A stretch of 64,000 nucleotides of DNA from Bin5 sp965218625 (GTDB taxonomy: Bacteria; Chloroflexota; Anaerolineae; Caldilineales; Caldilineaceae). The translations under genes and the position numbers were made by a program. The notes beneath the pieces are model-generated. The model was not told the DNA's origin. It was given only the letters and a program-made list of their open reading frames with translations, and did not search any database. Shown here one piece after another: positions 1-8,400 of this stretch. Every line of letters begins with the position of its first letter. Position 1 is the stretch's first letter. The DNA lies in the NCBI GenBank assembly GCA_965218625.1, contig CBDCLG010000020.1, positions 930,001-994,000 on the forward strand, read 5' to 3'.

Positions 1-183
1 TCGAGCAGCCGGCAGGTCTCCCGATCATTGCCGCGGTGATAGTCCCCGTAGAAGAAACGACAGTTAACCGGTTGTGGCATCGGAATTCACGGGCGAAGCA
101 GCTCTCCCAGCACAGTCGCGGATGCCACAACGCCTATGGGCAATCGTCAGGCGCGCGCCGGCTTGAAACGGGCGCGAGGGGCG

Positions 184-218
184 GAAAAACAAGACCGCCG
201 AGATCCATCGATCGGCGG
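184..218 (-). terminator. Intrinsic terminator after the 256-1503 gene
   Basis: Read on the minus strand, CCGCCGA (218-212) pairs with TCGGCGG (201-195) across a 10-nt loop and is followed by TCTTGTTTTT. It lies about 40 bases past the stop codon of the minus-strand gene ending at 256. The stem is short (7 bp) but GC-rich. The rest of 1-255 shows no convincing gene. Confidence 0.6.
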
Positions 219-255
219 CCGCTGACCCGATTGTCCGCTCAGAACGCGCGAACGC

Positions 256-1503
256 CTAATTGTTCCAGAAGGGGACGTCACCGAGGTCGTCCTGGTCCCA
301 ATCGCTGCCCAACAGAAAATCAGGATCGATGAAGAGACGTTCAGCCAGCTCGTTTTTGCGCCGTTCCTGTTCCGGCATCAGAAACCCGAACTCCTGCTCA
401 AGGCTGACCAGCATTTCCAATTCGGCTTCCAGCAGGTGGAACTCCATGTGGTCAAGCGGAGTCGAACCCGGGCCATACTCTTCGAGGTCGCTGAGGTATG
501 CCTGGTAGGCTTCGCAACTCTCCCCCTCTGCATCCATAGGAGACAGTTCGGATCGCCCCCACTCGGACTGAGAGATACCGGCATTCCCGCTGCCCTGGAA
601 AAACTGCTCCAAACGGTCGACATCCCAGTTCTCAGCCAGAAACTGGTACGGGTTCCTGAGAGATTTTTCTTCACGGGGGGGCAAGTCGCGGCGCAGTGAC
701 TCCGAGTCGTCCGCGCTCTTGTCCTGGCGCTCGGTGGTGTAACCGGTGTCGTCGAGCAGATGCAGGTTGCTGTACTCGTGCAACACGAAGTGCATATCGT
801 CCGGCGGGATGTCATGGCTGTACACGTTTTGGCCGATCAGCGCCGCGGCCAGCTCCCAGGCCGGCATCGCCATACGCGATTTTCGGTCTCCGCTGACGAT
901 GCGCTCGGCTGTCCGCGATAGATGGGCGTTGCGGTTGCGGATCTGGTCTTCCTGCCGGGACTCTTTGGGCTGCAATCGAATCCCGTATTCTCCGCTGACG
1001 GCATCCTGCACGTGAATCAGAAGGTCGTCCTGAGTTGTTCCGCCGATCTGATCAACCCACTGCACGAAGGCCCGCCCAAGGCGCAAGGCCCAGGTGCCCT
1101 GTTCAATGTCGGCGTGCGCCTGCAGTGTAGGTCCCGCCATCAACTCAACCGAAATCAGTCGCGTATCCGGCTGATGGGCCTGAAAGAACTGTGGAAAGAA
1201 GACGGCATGTTCCAGTTCGTCCAGGAGCAGATTTCCCTTTTTGATTTCGTAGCGGCTGAGGGGATGGCGGAACTGCTGGTCTTGCAGCAGGCAGGAGAGC
1301 CATCCGAAGCGTCCATGCCCAACCGGAATGGCCTGGTACAAGCGGTTGATCGCCTGATAGACGGCGCTGCGCGCGCCGTTGCCTACGGGTCGTCGATTCG
1401 CAATGCGGGAAACGAGGGCATCGACGCTGAGGGGTGTCCTGGCGTTGCTCAGAATCTCGGCAACACAGGTGAAATAGCTGGGATAATGTCTATCTTGCGC
1501 CAT
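256..1503 (-). CDS. Hypothetical protein with N-terminal HTH-like domain
   Basis: The protein has 415 residues and I do not recognise its family. Residues about 8-70 look like a winged-helix or HARE-HTH module: a 'TPLSVDALVSRI' helix, a 'SAVYQAINRLY' recognition-like helix, and a 'PVGHGRFGWL' wing. The middle (about 75-200) is mixed alpha/beta without a motif I can name. The C-terminal third is strongly acidic and ends in a D/W-rich tail. There is no signal peptide or membrane segment, so it is probably cytoplasmic. The ATG start has a strong AGGAGG 8 bases upstream and a sigma70-like promoter just before that, and a terminator follows the stop, so it is a single-gene transcript. Proteins with HARE-HTH folds often occur in restriction or chromatin contexts, but nothing here proves such a role. 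Confidence 0.7.
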   Translation of the reverse strand: MAQDRHYPSYFTCVAEILSNARTPLSVDALVSRIANRRPVGNGARSAVYQAINRLYQAIPVGHGRFGWLSCLLQDQQFRHPLSRYEIKKGNLLLDELEHAVFFPQFFQAHQPDTRLISVELMAGPTLQAHADIEQGTWALRLGRAFVQWVDQIGGTTQDDLLIHVQDAVSGEYGIRLQPKESRQEDQIRNRNAHLSRTAERIVSGDRKSRMAMPAWELAAALIGQNVYSHDIPPDDMHFVLHEYSNLHLLDDTGYTTERQDKSADDSESLRRDLPPREEKSLRNPYQFLAENWDVDRLEQFFQGSGNAGISQSEWGRSELSPMDAEGESCEAYQAYLSDLEEYGPGSTPLDHMEFHLLEAELEMLVSLEQEFGFLMPEQERRKNELAERLFIDPDFLLGSDWDQDDLGDVPFWNN

Positions 1504-1524
1504 TCAATATGCCTCCTGCGAGAT

Positions 1525-1553
1525 ATTATCCCATAAGTAGTTTGCTTTGTCTA
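1525..1553 (-). promoter_or_regulatory. Promoter of the 256-1503 gene
   Basis: On the minus strand TAGACA (1553-1548) and GATAAT (1530-1525) are separated by exactly 17 bases, a sigma70-type arrangement. The Shine-Dalgarno AGGAGG and the ATG at 1503 follow directly, giving a leader of about 15-20 nt. Confidence 0.65.
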
Positions 1554-1572
1554 CCAAATCGATGTTAGGCAA

Positions 1573-1765
1573 CAGGGCAATCGCATCTTAATCCAGACGC
1601 CAATATATCCCACGAAGGGCACCCACAAGGGGTGCCCCTACCAATTGTCAATCGTTTTCGGCTGAAAAACCGATCGCCAAAAGGGCTGTTTTCGGCTGTT
1701 TTTCGGAGTTGGGCTCGAATCAGGTAGTGTCGCGGGTCTTGGCCCAATTGGATGCAATCGCCCTG
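1573..1765. mobile_element. MITE-like element, copy 1 (193 bp)
   Basis: The ends are 15-bp imperfect inverted repeats: CAGGGCAATCGCATC at 1573-1587 and GATGCAATCGCCCTG at 1751-1765, matching at 13 of 15 positions. They are flanked by a 10-bp direct repeat, TGTTAGGCAA at 1563-1572 and TGTTGGGCAA at 1766-1775 (9 of 10), as expected for a target-site duplication. It has no coding capacity. An internal hairpin pairs GGGCACC with GGTGCCC, and TTGGGC near the right end can pair with GCCCAA. The same element recurs at 13715-13930. CAGGG ends and a long duplication recall ISAs1/IS4-type DDE transposons; that family link is from memory and untested. Confidence 0.85.
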
Positions 1766-1890
1766 TGTTGGGCAAGCAGTCCAGAACGGTGGAGCGTATC
1801 CGATTGCGGCGGGAATTCGAAGCCGCTTGACGAGGATTTGCAGCGGAGAGCGCTCGTTCGCGCTTGTCGGGCTACGCTCTCGTGTGTTTG

Positions 1891-1920
1891 TACGAGTGTT
1901 TACGAGTGTTTACGAGCGTT
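1891..1920. repeat. Short tandem repeat, 10-bp unit x3
   Basis: The unit TACGAGTGTT occurs three times head to tail, the third with one mismatch (TACGAGCGTT). A related GTGTTTG precedes it. It lies in non-coding DNA just beyond MITE copy 1 and is probably a slippage product. Confidence 0.7.
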
Positions 1921-2041
1921 TGCCAGAGGTTTTTTCGGCTTCGACTCAGACGGCAGATGTCGCGGCAGGGGTTGGCCTGCGAGTCTACTGCGTTACGCGG
2001 TGCAGCTGACGCGCCGGCCTGGGAACCTTGAGATCATGAAC

Positions 2042-2060
2042 AAATATATATAATATATTT
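2042..2060. repeat. AT-only palindrome
   Basis: AAATATAT and ATATATTT flank a 3-nt centre, a perfect 8-bp inverted repeat with no G or C in an otherwise GC-rich region. It contains a TATAAT hexamer on the plus strand. Its role is unknown; it could be a melting site, a promoter fragment or a relic of mobile DNA. Confidence 0.55.
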
Positions 2061-2265
2061 ATCATTGCAGCGAGACCGCGACGACGCGCCCGAGTCCATC
2101 GAACTCTTTCGCGGGAAGACGCTGGCGTTGAAGTCAACTGTGCGGGAAGAGACGGGACACAATGTGGTCTCGGGGTAGGACTCTGACCAGTTGTGTAACG
2201 TTGGGCCGTCTGCGGGAGGGGGCCGGCGGGCTGGCATGCGGTTGCGCGGGGCAGTTCACCATATG

Positions 2266-2295
2266 CTGGGACGCATGCCGCGGCATGCGTCCCAG
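2266..2295. repeat. Perfect 30-bp palindrome downstream of the DUF35 gene
   Basis: The half-site CTGGGACGCATGCCG is followed without a loop by its exact reverse complement. It begins 25 bases past the stop of the minus-strand DUF35 gene. On the minus strand it is not followed by a T-run, so it is not a standard intrinsic terminator. Its 16-bp core GCATGCCGCGGCATGC recurs at 32602-32617 between rplC and rpsJ. Confidence 0.7.
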
Positions 2296-2319
2296 TGCAT
2301 CTAACAGCGCCTGCGCGGC

Positions 2320-2724
2320 TCAATCGGCGGCGGCATAGGCGGGACGAAACTTGTAGCCGTAGACGATTTCGCCGCTGTCGCCCTCTTCGCGCAGTTTGCG
2401 CGTCACCATTTCGACAGGCATCCCGATCTCGACGTCATCTTCGGAGATATCGGTCAACTGCGCGGTCACCATCGGCCCTTCTTCCAACTTGACGAGAGCT
2501 ACTGTGTAGGGCCGCTGCGCCTGAAAGCCCTCCGGCACGTTGAACATCTTGGTAAAGCTGTAGACTTCGCCGCGTCCGCTCATCGTGTGAAGCGGGCCGG
2601 CCGCTTCGCTGCAATGGGGGCAGACATCACGCGGGGGAAAGATGGCTTTATGGCAGTCCGGGCAGATCTCGCCCTGCAGACTGTACCGTTGCTGTCTTGT
2701 GCGCCAAAGGCTGGCAATGCTCAT
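2320..2724 (-). CDS. Zn-ribbon/OB-fold protein, DUF35 family
   Basis: The 134-residue protein has an N-terminal zinc ribbon (CPDC at 21-24 and CPHC at 35-38 in the form CxxC-x10-CxxC) followed by an OB-fold-like region ending about residue 120. This is the DUF35/ChsH2-type architecture. Such proteins usually associate with thiolases or acyl-CoA-handling enzymes and may bind the CoA thioester. The gene follows a thiolase gene on the same strand, separated by about 150 bases, which fits that partnership. It probably forms a complex with that thiolase. The acyl substrate cannot be read from the sequence. Confidence 0.85.
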   Translation of the reverse strand: MSIASLWRTRQQRYSLQGEICPDCHKAIFPPRDVCPHCSEAAGPLHTMSGRGEVYSFTKMFNVPEGFQAQRPYTVALVKLEEGPMVTAQLTDISEDDVEIGMPVEMVTRKLREEGDSGEIVYGYKFRPAYAAAD

Positions 2725-2878
2725 GAATTCCTCACTGACTGAGTTTTGTCATGATTGCTGTACTGCCCTAATCGTACGCATATTGACCTATCAAACTCTA
2801 CCTGTCGGAAGACGGAACGCTGCGCTGATAGCTTTTGACAGACGTTTCCCGCCCGGTGTCCCGCGGCAAACTGCCCAC

Positions 2879-4042
2879 TCAACTGCCCAGAATGTGCGTG
2901 ACGATCGTCGCGCCGCTGCCGCCGATGTTCTGCGTCATTGCGACCGTCGCGTTCGGAATCTGACCCGGCCCGGCCTCGCCTCGCAACTGTTGAACGGCCT
3001 CAACGACCTGATATACGCCGGTGGCGCCGACCGGATGGCCCCGGCTTTTGAGCCCGCCCAGCGTGCTGACGGGAATGCGTCCGTCGGGGCCGATGGCCTC
3101 GTCCGCGGCCAGATGCCAGCCCTCGCCGCGCCGGGCGTAGCCGGTCGCCTCGAGGCTGAGCGCGCTCATGATGGTGAAGGCATCGTGAAGCTCAAAGAAG
3201 TCGACATCGGCCGGCGTGACCCCGCTTTGCACGTAGGCCTGCTGGCTGCTGACATAGGCGGCTTCGAGAAAGAGAGGGTCTTTGCGGTCGTGCAACGCGA
3301 TCGTATCGTTGGCGCTGGCGCTGGCCAGGATCTCTACCCTGCCCGGGTGGTGGCCGGTCGTGTACTGCTGCGCCTGTTCGGTGGGCGCAAGCACGACTGC
3401 GGCCGCGCCGTCGCAGACGGGGCTGCTGTCCATGATATTGATAGGAGACGCGATCATGGGCGCGTGCAGATAGGTCTCCAACGAAATCGGCTTTTGGAAC
3501 ATCGCATTGGCGTTGTGGGCGCCGTTGCGATGGGCATTGATGCTGAAACCGCCGAAGGCGTCGATCGGCGCGTCAAATTCGTACATATAGCGGCGCATGA
3601 TCAGCGCGTTGAGGCCGACAAAGGTGACGCCGTGGGCCGCTTCGTATTCGGCGTCGGCGGCTGTGGCAAGGCCGGCGGTGGTGCTGCCGCCGGTCGAGTC
3701 GGTCATCTTCTCCACGCCGCAGACGACCACGCGATCGTGCATGCCGCTGGCCACCGCCATATGGCCGACACGCAAGGCGGACGCGCCGCTGGCGCAGGCC
3801 GACTCGATCTTAGCCGCTTCGACATTGCGCAGCCCGCTGAAGTCCGCGATCAGGGTTGCCAGGTGCTCCTGGCTCAACAGGGAACCGCTCAGCATATTGC
3901 CGACGAAGAGCGCGTCGACCTGCTCCGTGCCGGCCTCCTCCAGCGCGGTTGCAATCGCATGATGGGCGATGTGCCGCACCGACAGGTCCCAATGTTCGCC
4001 GACGGGCATCTGCCCGATACCGATTATGGAAACGTTACGCAT
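2879..4042 (-). CDS. Thiolase family protein (acetyl-CoA acetyltransferase-like)
   Basis: I start this 387-residue protein at the ATG at 4042 (MRNVSIIGIG), which matches the usual thiolase N-terminus; the open frame continues upstream with low-complexity basic sequence that looks non-coding. The nucleophilic cysteine is in 'ESACASGASAL' (Cys about 83), and the C-terminal 'GGLKSRGHPVGATG' motif carries the general-base histidine. It belongs to the SCP-x/archaeal-type thiolases that often work with a DUF35 protein, here encoded next. It may act in acetoacetyl-CoA formation or in degradation of fatty acid or steroid-like side chains; context does not decide. A palindrome overlapping a weak promoter upstream (4190-4235) suggests repression. 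Confidence 0.85.
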   Translation of the reverse strand: MRNVSIIGIGQMPVGEHWDLSVRHIAHHAIATALEEAGTEQVDALFVGNMLSGSLLSQEHLATLIADFSGLRNVEAAKIESACASGASALRVGHMAVASGMHDRVVVCGVEKMTDSTGGSTTAGLATAADAEYEAAHGVTFVGLNALIMRRYMYEFDAPIDAFGGFSINAHRNGAHNANAMFQKPISLETYLHAPMIASPINIMDSSPVCDGAAAVVLAPTEQAQQYTTGHHPGRVEILASASANDTIALHDRKDPLFLEAAYVSSQQAYVQSGVTPADVDFFELHDAFTIMSALSLEATGYARRGEGWHLAADEAIGPDGRIPVSTLGGLKSRGHPVGATGVYQVVEAVQQLRGEAGPGQIPNATVAMTQNIGGSGATIVTHILGS

Positions 4043-4189
4043 ATTTCGTTTTCCACTGGAGCGACAGCTGTTGCCGGAAGCGCCGGCGTCTCGTTTGTGT
4101 GTGCGTTTGCGCTTCTTGCGGAAGGCCGCGCGGCGGCGCTTCGCCCTTCCGTTCGCTTCCACTGCCCCGCACCTGGCTGTATCATCGCC

Positions 4190-4235
4190 CAAATGGTGCG
4201 CCATTTGCTACCGGCCCACGCCCCTATCCTGTCAA
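4190..4235 (-). promoter_or_regulatory. Candidate promoter and operator of the thiolase operon
   Basis: A perfect TTGACA lies on the minus strand at 4235-4230. About 19 bases on is a weak -10 (TAGCAA, 4210-4205). That -10 overlaps the 18-bp inverted repeat CAAATGGTGCGCCATTTG (4190-4207), which has 7-bp arms and a 4-nt centre. A repressor bound there would block the promoter. The rest of 4043-4400 shows no gene. Confidence 0.35.
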
Positions 4236-4400
4236 AACCTATCGCGCGCAGGCGAATTACGCGGCACGCGCTATGCACTGCGGTGGATTCGCCTGAAGTG
4301 TAGCTGAATTGGGGTGAATGGGCCCGCTGAGCGTCCGGGGGGCTGTGCTTGCGCCAGAATCTTACGCCAGTTGTGTCAACCGGGTGTCGGCCGGCGCAGC

Positions 4401-5621
4401 TCAGCCGTCAAGTTGAACGCCGATTATCCGCCACTGGTCGGTGGTGCGGTTGCTCACATCCGAGGGAACGTGCTCCAGCGTGAAGGCGTAAAGCCGGCTC
4501 TCCAACTGGCTGCCTGTCTGGTAGACGACCGACGCCCAGACGGTGGTGGTGATCATGCGCGAGGTGTCTGCCTGGCCGGCGAAGGTATTGATCGTGGCCA
4601 TGTACTGCAAAGAATCGACCCAGGTGAACTCTCCCAGCGCGTCGGGGACCGTTTGGCGCGCCTCCTCGGTCAGGAGCTGCGAGTTGCGGTCCGGCTGCAG
4701 CAGATAGGACAGTACCACGCCCTCCGGGTAAAAGGGTTCCTGGGGAATGCCGTAACAGAAGACCAGCTTGCGCGCGCCCTCCTGATAATAGACGGCGGCG
4801 CGATAGGCGCCCGCGCTGGTGAAATCCGGGTCCAGGCGGCGATAGAAGCGGGACTCTTTGCACAGCAGGCTGCGGTCATATTGGGGGTAGCGGGCGCGCA
4901 CGGTGCGAATCGGCGACCTGTCTGCGGCCCCGTCCCACTCTTCTATATGGAGGCCGCCGGGCGCGGAGATCTGGGTGCTGCCGTACCCTTCGCTGAGCGA
5001 GCTCCACCAGAAGACGCTGATGTAGGTCGGGCCGCCGATGGGGCTGTTGCCGCCGAAGATGATCAGCTCGTCGTGCGGGGGCAGATCGCTGGGCGGTTCG
5101 CCTGACAGGGTGGGCATCTGCTCGGCCAGGACTTCGAAGTAGCGGTTTTCGGTCTCGCTGTCCTCGACGCGCTTGACGACGATCCAGTCGGGAGGTCCGC
5201 TCTGGCGCGGCGGCGCGACGAATCCATAACCCGCCCCTTGCCAGTAGTTGGGCAGAAGGGCGTAGGGCTGAATCCAGGGGGCGGGTGGTCTTGCACTGCT
5301 GTCGGAATCCTCCGGCATTCCGATCGGCGTCTGCTGGTCGTAGATCACGGCGCCGATCGGACCGCCGATGCTCTCGCCATCGGCGGTGGTGCTGGCGTCG
5401 TAGCGATAGAAGAGAAAACGCTCCAGCTCGGGGTCGGCGTCGATGTTGATCGATTCCCAGGCGGAGACGGCCTGCCACTCTTTGGGCAGGATGTCCTTCC
5501 AATCGACGGTCAAGTCCACCTCAGGCTCGACTGGCTGACAGGCACTGAGCAGGACTACGGCAGCGAGCAGGCAGACCGAACGCGCAAGGGTCGAGACTGC
5601 CCAAATGGGATGGTCGTGCAT
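4401..5621 (-). CDS. Predicted lipoprotein, unknown function
   Basis: I start at the ATG at 5621 because AGGGTG lies just upstream; longer forms begin in unlikely sequence. The 406-residue protein begins with a signal peptide and a lipobox (LLSAC, Cys 28), so it should be exported and lipid-anchored. The mature part is rich in Trp, Tyr and acidic residues and has repeated short beta-like segments ('WLTF', 'YISVFWW', 'KLVFCYGIP') but no motif I can assign. It lies 117 bases downstream of folC on the same strand and could share its transcript, although a functional link is not obvious. Similar large lipoproteins of unknown role are common in Chloroflexota. Confidence 0.75.
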   Translation of the reverse strand: MHDHPIWAVSTLARSVCLLAAVVLLSACQPVEPEVDLTVDWKDILPKEWQAVSAWESINIDADPELERFLFYRYDASTTADGESIGGPIGAVIYDQQTPIGMPEDSDSSARPPAPWIQPYALLPNYWQGAGYGFVAPPRQSGPPDWIVVKRVEDSETENRYFEVLAEQMPTLSGEPPSDLPPHDELIIFGGNSPIGGPTYISVFWWSSLSEGYGSTQISAPGGLHIEEWDGAADRSPIRTVRARYPQYDRSLLCKESRFYRRLDPDFTSAGAYRAAVYYQEGARKLVFCYGIPQEPFYPEGVVLSYLLQPDRNSQLLTEEARQTVPDALGEFTWVDSLQYMATINTFAGQADTSRMITTTVWASVVYQTGSQLESRLYAFTLEHVPSDVSNRTTDQWRIIGVQLDG

Positions 5622-5738
5622 TCTGTCACCCTGCGGGCAGTGCAAAGCACGGCCGGCAGGGAACGGTCTGTTGAAGGATGGTCGGGCCGGCTGTGTCCGC
5701 CTGACGGCGGCGCGGTTCCGGTGTTGACTATTCATTGT

Positions 5739-7127
5739 TCAGATCGTGCCGTAGGCAGGGGGCAGGGGCGCCAGCTGGGGGTCCGTGTTCGCTTCATGAA
5801 TCCAATCATCTGCCGCAAAGAGGCCGGGATGCAGTTCGCTCCATGCCTCGCGCAATTCGGCGGCGACAAAGACCGAACCGGCGCCAACCAGGTAGCCGTC
5901 GGGCGAAGTGATGCGCGTCGCCGCTTCGAGTCCTGCCTTCATCGACGGCGCGGCGAGCACCGCCTGGTCACCTTTGGTCGGGAGCGCGTCGATCGCTGCG
6001 CGCAGATCGGGTACCGGCATCGCCTTGGGATGCCTGCTCTGTACAAGGACGATGCGCGGCGACGCGGCAGCGGCTCGCTTTAGCATGGGCGCGATGTCCT
6101 TGTCGCGGTTTACTCCGAAGATAAAGGTAAAGGGTCGCCCAGGGTGCATGGCGGCCAGCGTCGAGAGCAGAATTTCGAGGCTGTCTACGTTGTGCGCACA
6201 GTCTACCACCAGGGGCAAGCTCTCGATCTCGGGCTGCGGCAGCCATTCAATACGGCAGGGCCACCTGGTATTGGAGAGCCCGCGATCGACGAGCCGGTCA
6301 TCCCAGCGTGTGAGACCTTGCCGGTGGAGCTCGTGGACCATGGCGAAGGCGATCCCGGCGTTGATCTGCTGGTGTTCGCCTACCAGAGGGAGGGCTGCCC
6401 GCCGGTAGTAGGGCACCTCAGTCAGAGGGGCCGCCTTCTGGTCGGCAACCCGCCGCAACACGTCTCTTGCGCTCACTTTCTGGGGCGCGCTGAAGACAGG
6501 CCTGTTTCTCTTGATGATGCCGGCCTTCTCGGCTGCGATCTGCTCCAGCGTATCGCCGAGCATGTGCATGTGGTCCATACTTACATGGGTGATGCCGCAG
6601 ACCGCGGGCTGCACGACGTTGGTGCTGTCCAAGCGCCCGCCGACGCCCACTTCGACCACAGCCCAATCGACCTCGGCCTCGGCGAAGCAGAGAAAGGCGA
6701 TGACGGTGATGCGGCCAAAGACGGTCAAATCGGGGACCGCTTCAAGGTGGGGCAGGGCGCGCTCGATCAGCTTGGCGCATGCCTTCTGGCCGATCAACAT
6801 ACCGTTCACGCGGATGCGTTCGCGAAAGCTATGCAGATGGGGACTGGTGAAAAGTCCGGTGCGGTAACCCAGATGACGTAGAATCGACTCGGTGTAGGCG
6901 CTGGTGCTGCCCTTGCCCTTGGTGCCGGTTACATGGACCGTGCGAAAGCGCTGCTGCGGGTTGCCCAACGCGGCGAGCACGGTGCGCATGCGTTCCAGGC
7001 GGCCTTCCGGGTCGTTGGAGCGGGGGGCGCGCCCGTCAAATCTGGCATCGTGAAAGAGAATGCCGATTGCCTCTTCGTATGTAAGCGGCTTGGTTGGGAC
7101 GAGTCCTGGCGCCGGCCGAAACGACAC
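5739..7127 (-). CDS. folC: Bifunctional dihydrofolate/folylpolyglutamate synthase
   Basis: FolC ligates glutamate to dihydropteroate and then extends the polyglutamate tail of folates, using ATP in the cytoplasm. The P-loop TGTKGKGST (about residues 67-75) and the downstream 'FTSPHLHSFRERIRVNG' are diagnostic, and 'VVDCAHNVDS' marks the C-terminal ligase domain. I chose the GTG at 7127, which has AAGGAG 5 bases upstream, giving 462 residues; an ATG at 7199 would add 24 residues without a ribosome binding site. The gene is divergent from gap. Confidence 0.92.
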   Translation of the reverse strand: MSFRPAPGLVPTKPLTYEEAIGILFHDARFDGRAPRSNDPEGRLERMRTVLAALGNPQQRFRTVHVTGTKGKGSTSAYTESILRHLGYRTGLFTSPHLHSFRERIRVNGMLIGQKACAKLIERALPHLEAVPDLTVFGRITVIAFLCFAEAEVDWAVVEVGVGGRLDSTNVVQPAVCGITHVSMDHMHMLGDTLEQIAAEKAGIIKRNRPVFSAPQKVSARDVLRRVADQKAAPLTEVPYYRRAALPLVGEHQQINAGIAFAMVHELHRQGLTRWDDRLVDRGLSNTRWPCRIEWLPQPEIESLPLVVDCAHNVDSLEILLSTLAAMHPGRPFTFIFGVNRDKDIAPMLKRAAAASPRIVLVQSRHPKAMPVPDLRAAIDALPTKGDQAVLAAPSMKAGLEAATRITSPDGYLVGAGSVFVAAELREAWSELHPGLFAADDWIHEANTDPQLAPLPPAYGTI

Positions 7128-7278
7128 GGACACTCCTTCATCTGACAGTCGCACGGTTACAAATTGATTGTAAACTTTGTGCCAAGCGCGCGCAAACAAC
7201 CCCGTATTGCTTCGGTTAAATTACGGTTCATCGCCGGCGGAGGGACCGCCCTGCGCAAGGCTATCGCTGACGCCGCGA

Positions 7279-7310
7279 TTGTCAACGATACCAACCGGAT
7301 ATGGTAAAAT
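7279..7310 (+). promoter_or_regulatory. Candidate promoter of the gap-pgk-tpiA operon
   Basis: TTGTCA (7279-7284) is followed by TATGGT (7300-7305, 15-base spacer) and TAAAAT (7305-7310, 20-base spacer). Neither spacing is ideal, so the exact -10 is uncertain. It is the only AT-rich promoter-like stretch in the folC-gap gap. Confidence 0.35.
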
Positions 7311-7353
7311 GCGGTCATCAATCACCGTCTACCACTGTGGAGGATAGGCCCAT

Positions 7354-8364
7354 ATGACCACACGGATCGCCATCAATGGCTTTGGCCGCATCGGCCGTCA
7401 GGTAACAAAGGCGCTGTTTGAGCACCATAGAGATAGTTTTGACCTCGTCGCCGTCAACGATCTGGGCGATGTGCAGACGATGGCCCACCTGTTCAAATAC
7501 GATACCAACTACGGCCTTTTCGACGGCGAGGTTGAAGTCGTCGATGGAGACCTGTCGATCAATGGGGACCGGCTGAAGGTTCTGAGCGAGCGCGATCCCA
7601 GCCAGCTGCCCTGGGCGGAGCTGGGCGTTGACATAGTCGTTGAAAGCACCGGCATCTTCCGCGATCGCGAAACGGCTGCCCTGCACATCGCGGCCGGCGC
7701 CAAAAAGGTGATCATCAGCGCGCCGGCCAAAGGGGAGGACATCACCATCTGCATGGGTGTCAACGACGGGAAGTACAACCCGGACAGCCATCATGTCATC
7801 AGCAACGCCAGCTGTACGACCAATTGCCTGGCGCCCGCGGCCAAAGTCGTCAACGACACGGTCGGCATCGAGCAGGGTCTGATGACGACAGTGCACGCCT
7901 ACACGACCGACCAGCGCATTCTCGATCTTGTCCACGAAGACCTGCGCCGCGCCAGGGCTGCGGGCATGAACATCATCCCGACCTCGACCGGCGCGGCCAA
8001 GGCGGTGGCGTTGGTGGTGCCGGAGCTGGACGGCAAGTTCGACGGCATGGCGATGCGCGTCCCGACTTCGACCGTCAGTGTCGTCGATTTTGTGGCCAAG
8101 GTGAGCAGGCCGGGCAGCACCGAGGCGTTGCTGGAGGCTTTTGCCGCGGCCGCGGCCGGGCCGATGGATGGCATACTCGATGTCAGCTACGAACCGCTGG
8201 TCAGCTCGGACTTCCAGGGCAATTCCCACAGCAGCGTAATCGACGCCGAGTTCACCGCCTGCTACGGCGACCTGGTCAAGGTCGTTACGTGGTACGACAA
8301 CGAGTGGGCCTACAGTGTCCGCGTTTCCGACCTGGCGGCCTTAATCGCCGCCCAGGGCATATAG
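7354..8364 (+). CDS. gap: Glyceraldehyde-3-phosphate dehydrogenase, type I
   Basis: GAPDH oxidises glyceraldehyde 3-phosphate to 1,3-bisphosphoglycerate with NAD(P)+. The 336-residue protein has the Rossmann motif 'INGFGRIGRQ' (7-16), the catalytic cysteine in SNASCTTN (Cys 154), the catalytic histidine in 'HAYTTDQ' (His 181), and the C-terminal 'WYDNEWAYSVR'. Asp rather than a basic residue follows the second NAD-binding strand ('VNDLGD'), which fits NAD preference. The ATG has GGAGG 8-9 bases upstream. It is the first gene of a glycolytic operon with pgk and tpiA. Confidence 0.97.
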   Translation: MTTRIAINGFGRIGRQVTKALFEHHRDSFDLVAVNDLGDVQTMAHLFKYDTNYGLFDGEVEVVDGDLSINGDRLKVLSERDPSQLPWAELGVDIVVESTGIFRDRETAALHIAAGAKKVIISAPAKGEDITICMGVNDGKYNPDSHHVISNASCTTNCLAPAAKVVNDTVGIEQGLMTTVHAYTTDQRILDLVHEDLRRARAAGMNIIPTSTGAAKAVALVVPELDGKFDGMAMRVPTSTVSVVDFVAKVSRPGSTEALLEAFAAAAAGPMDGILDVSYEPLVSSDFQGNSHSSVIDAEFTACYGDLVKVVTWYDNEWAYSVRVSDLAALIAAQGI

Positions 8365-8372
8365 CGCGGAGG

Positions 8373-8390
8373 CCGCACCTCCAGGTGCGG
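8373..8390. other. Hairpin in the gap-pgk intergenic space
   Basis: CCGCACCT and AGGTGCGG form a perfect 8-bp stem with a 2-nt centre, 9 bases after the gap stop and just ahead of the pgk ribosome binding site. No T-run follows. It may be an RNA-processing or stability element that sets the gap:pgk ratio. Confidence 0.45.
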
Positions 8391-8400
8391 GCGGAGCTGC

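Larger units (their letters stand above)
1766..2319. other. Non-coding stretch between MITE copy 1 and the DUF35 gene
   Basis: No convincing gene is visible here on either strand; the open frames lack ribosome binding sites and recognisable protein content. It holds a short decamer tandem repeat, an AT-rich palindrome and a 30-bp palindrome, each listed separately. A TTGAGA (2028-2033) and TATAAT (2049-2054) pair occurs on the plus strand, but the 15-base spacer is short and nothing obvious lies downstream. Confidence 0.6.

Noticed and set aside
36..332. Plus-strand open frame at the left edge
   Set aside because: It is Arg-rich low-complexity sequence without a ribosome binding site and overlaps a good terminator and the minus-strand gene.
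1752..2053. Open frames beyond MITE copy 1, considered as a transposase fragment
   Set aside because: No DDE or HTH motifs are visible; the frames contain the decamer repeat and look like chance.
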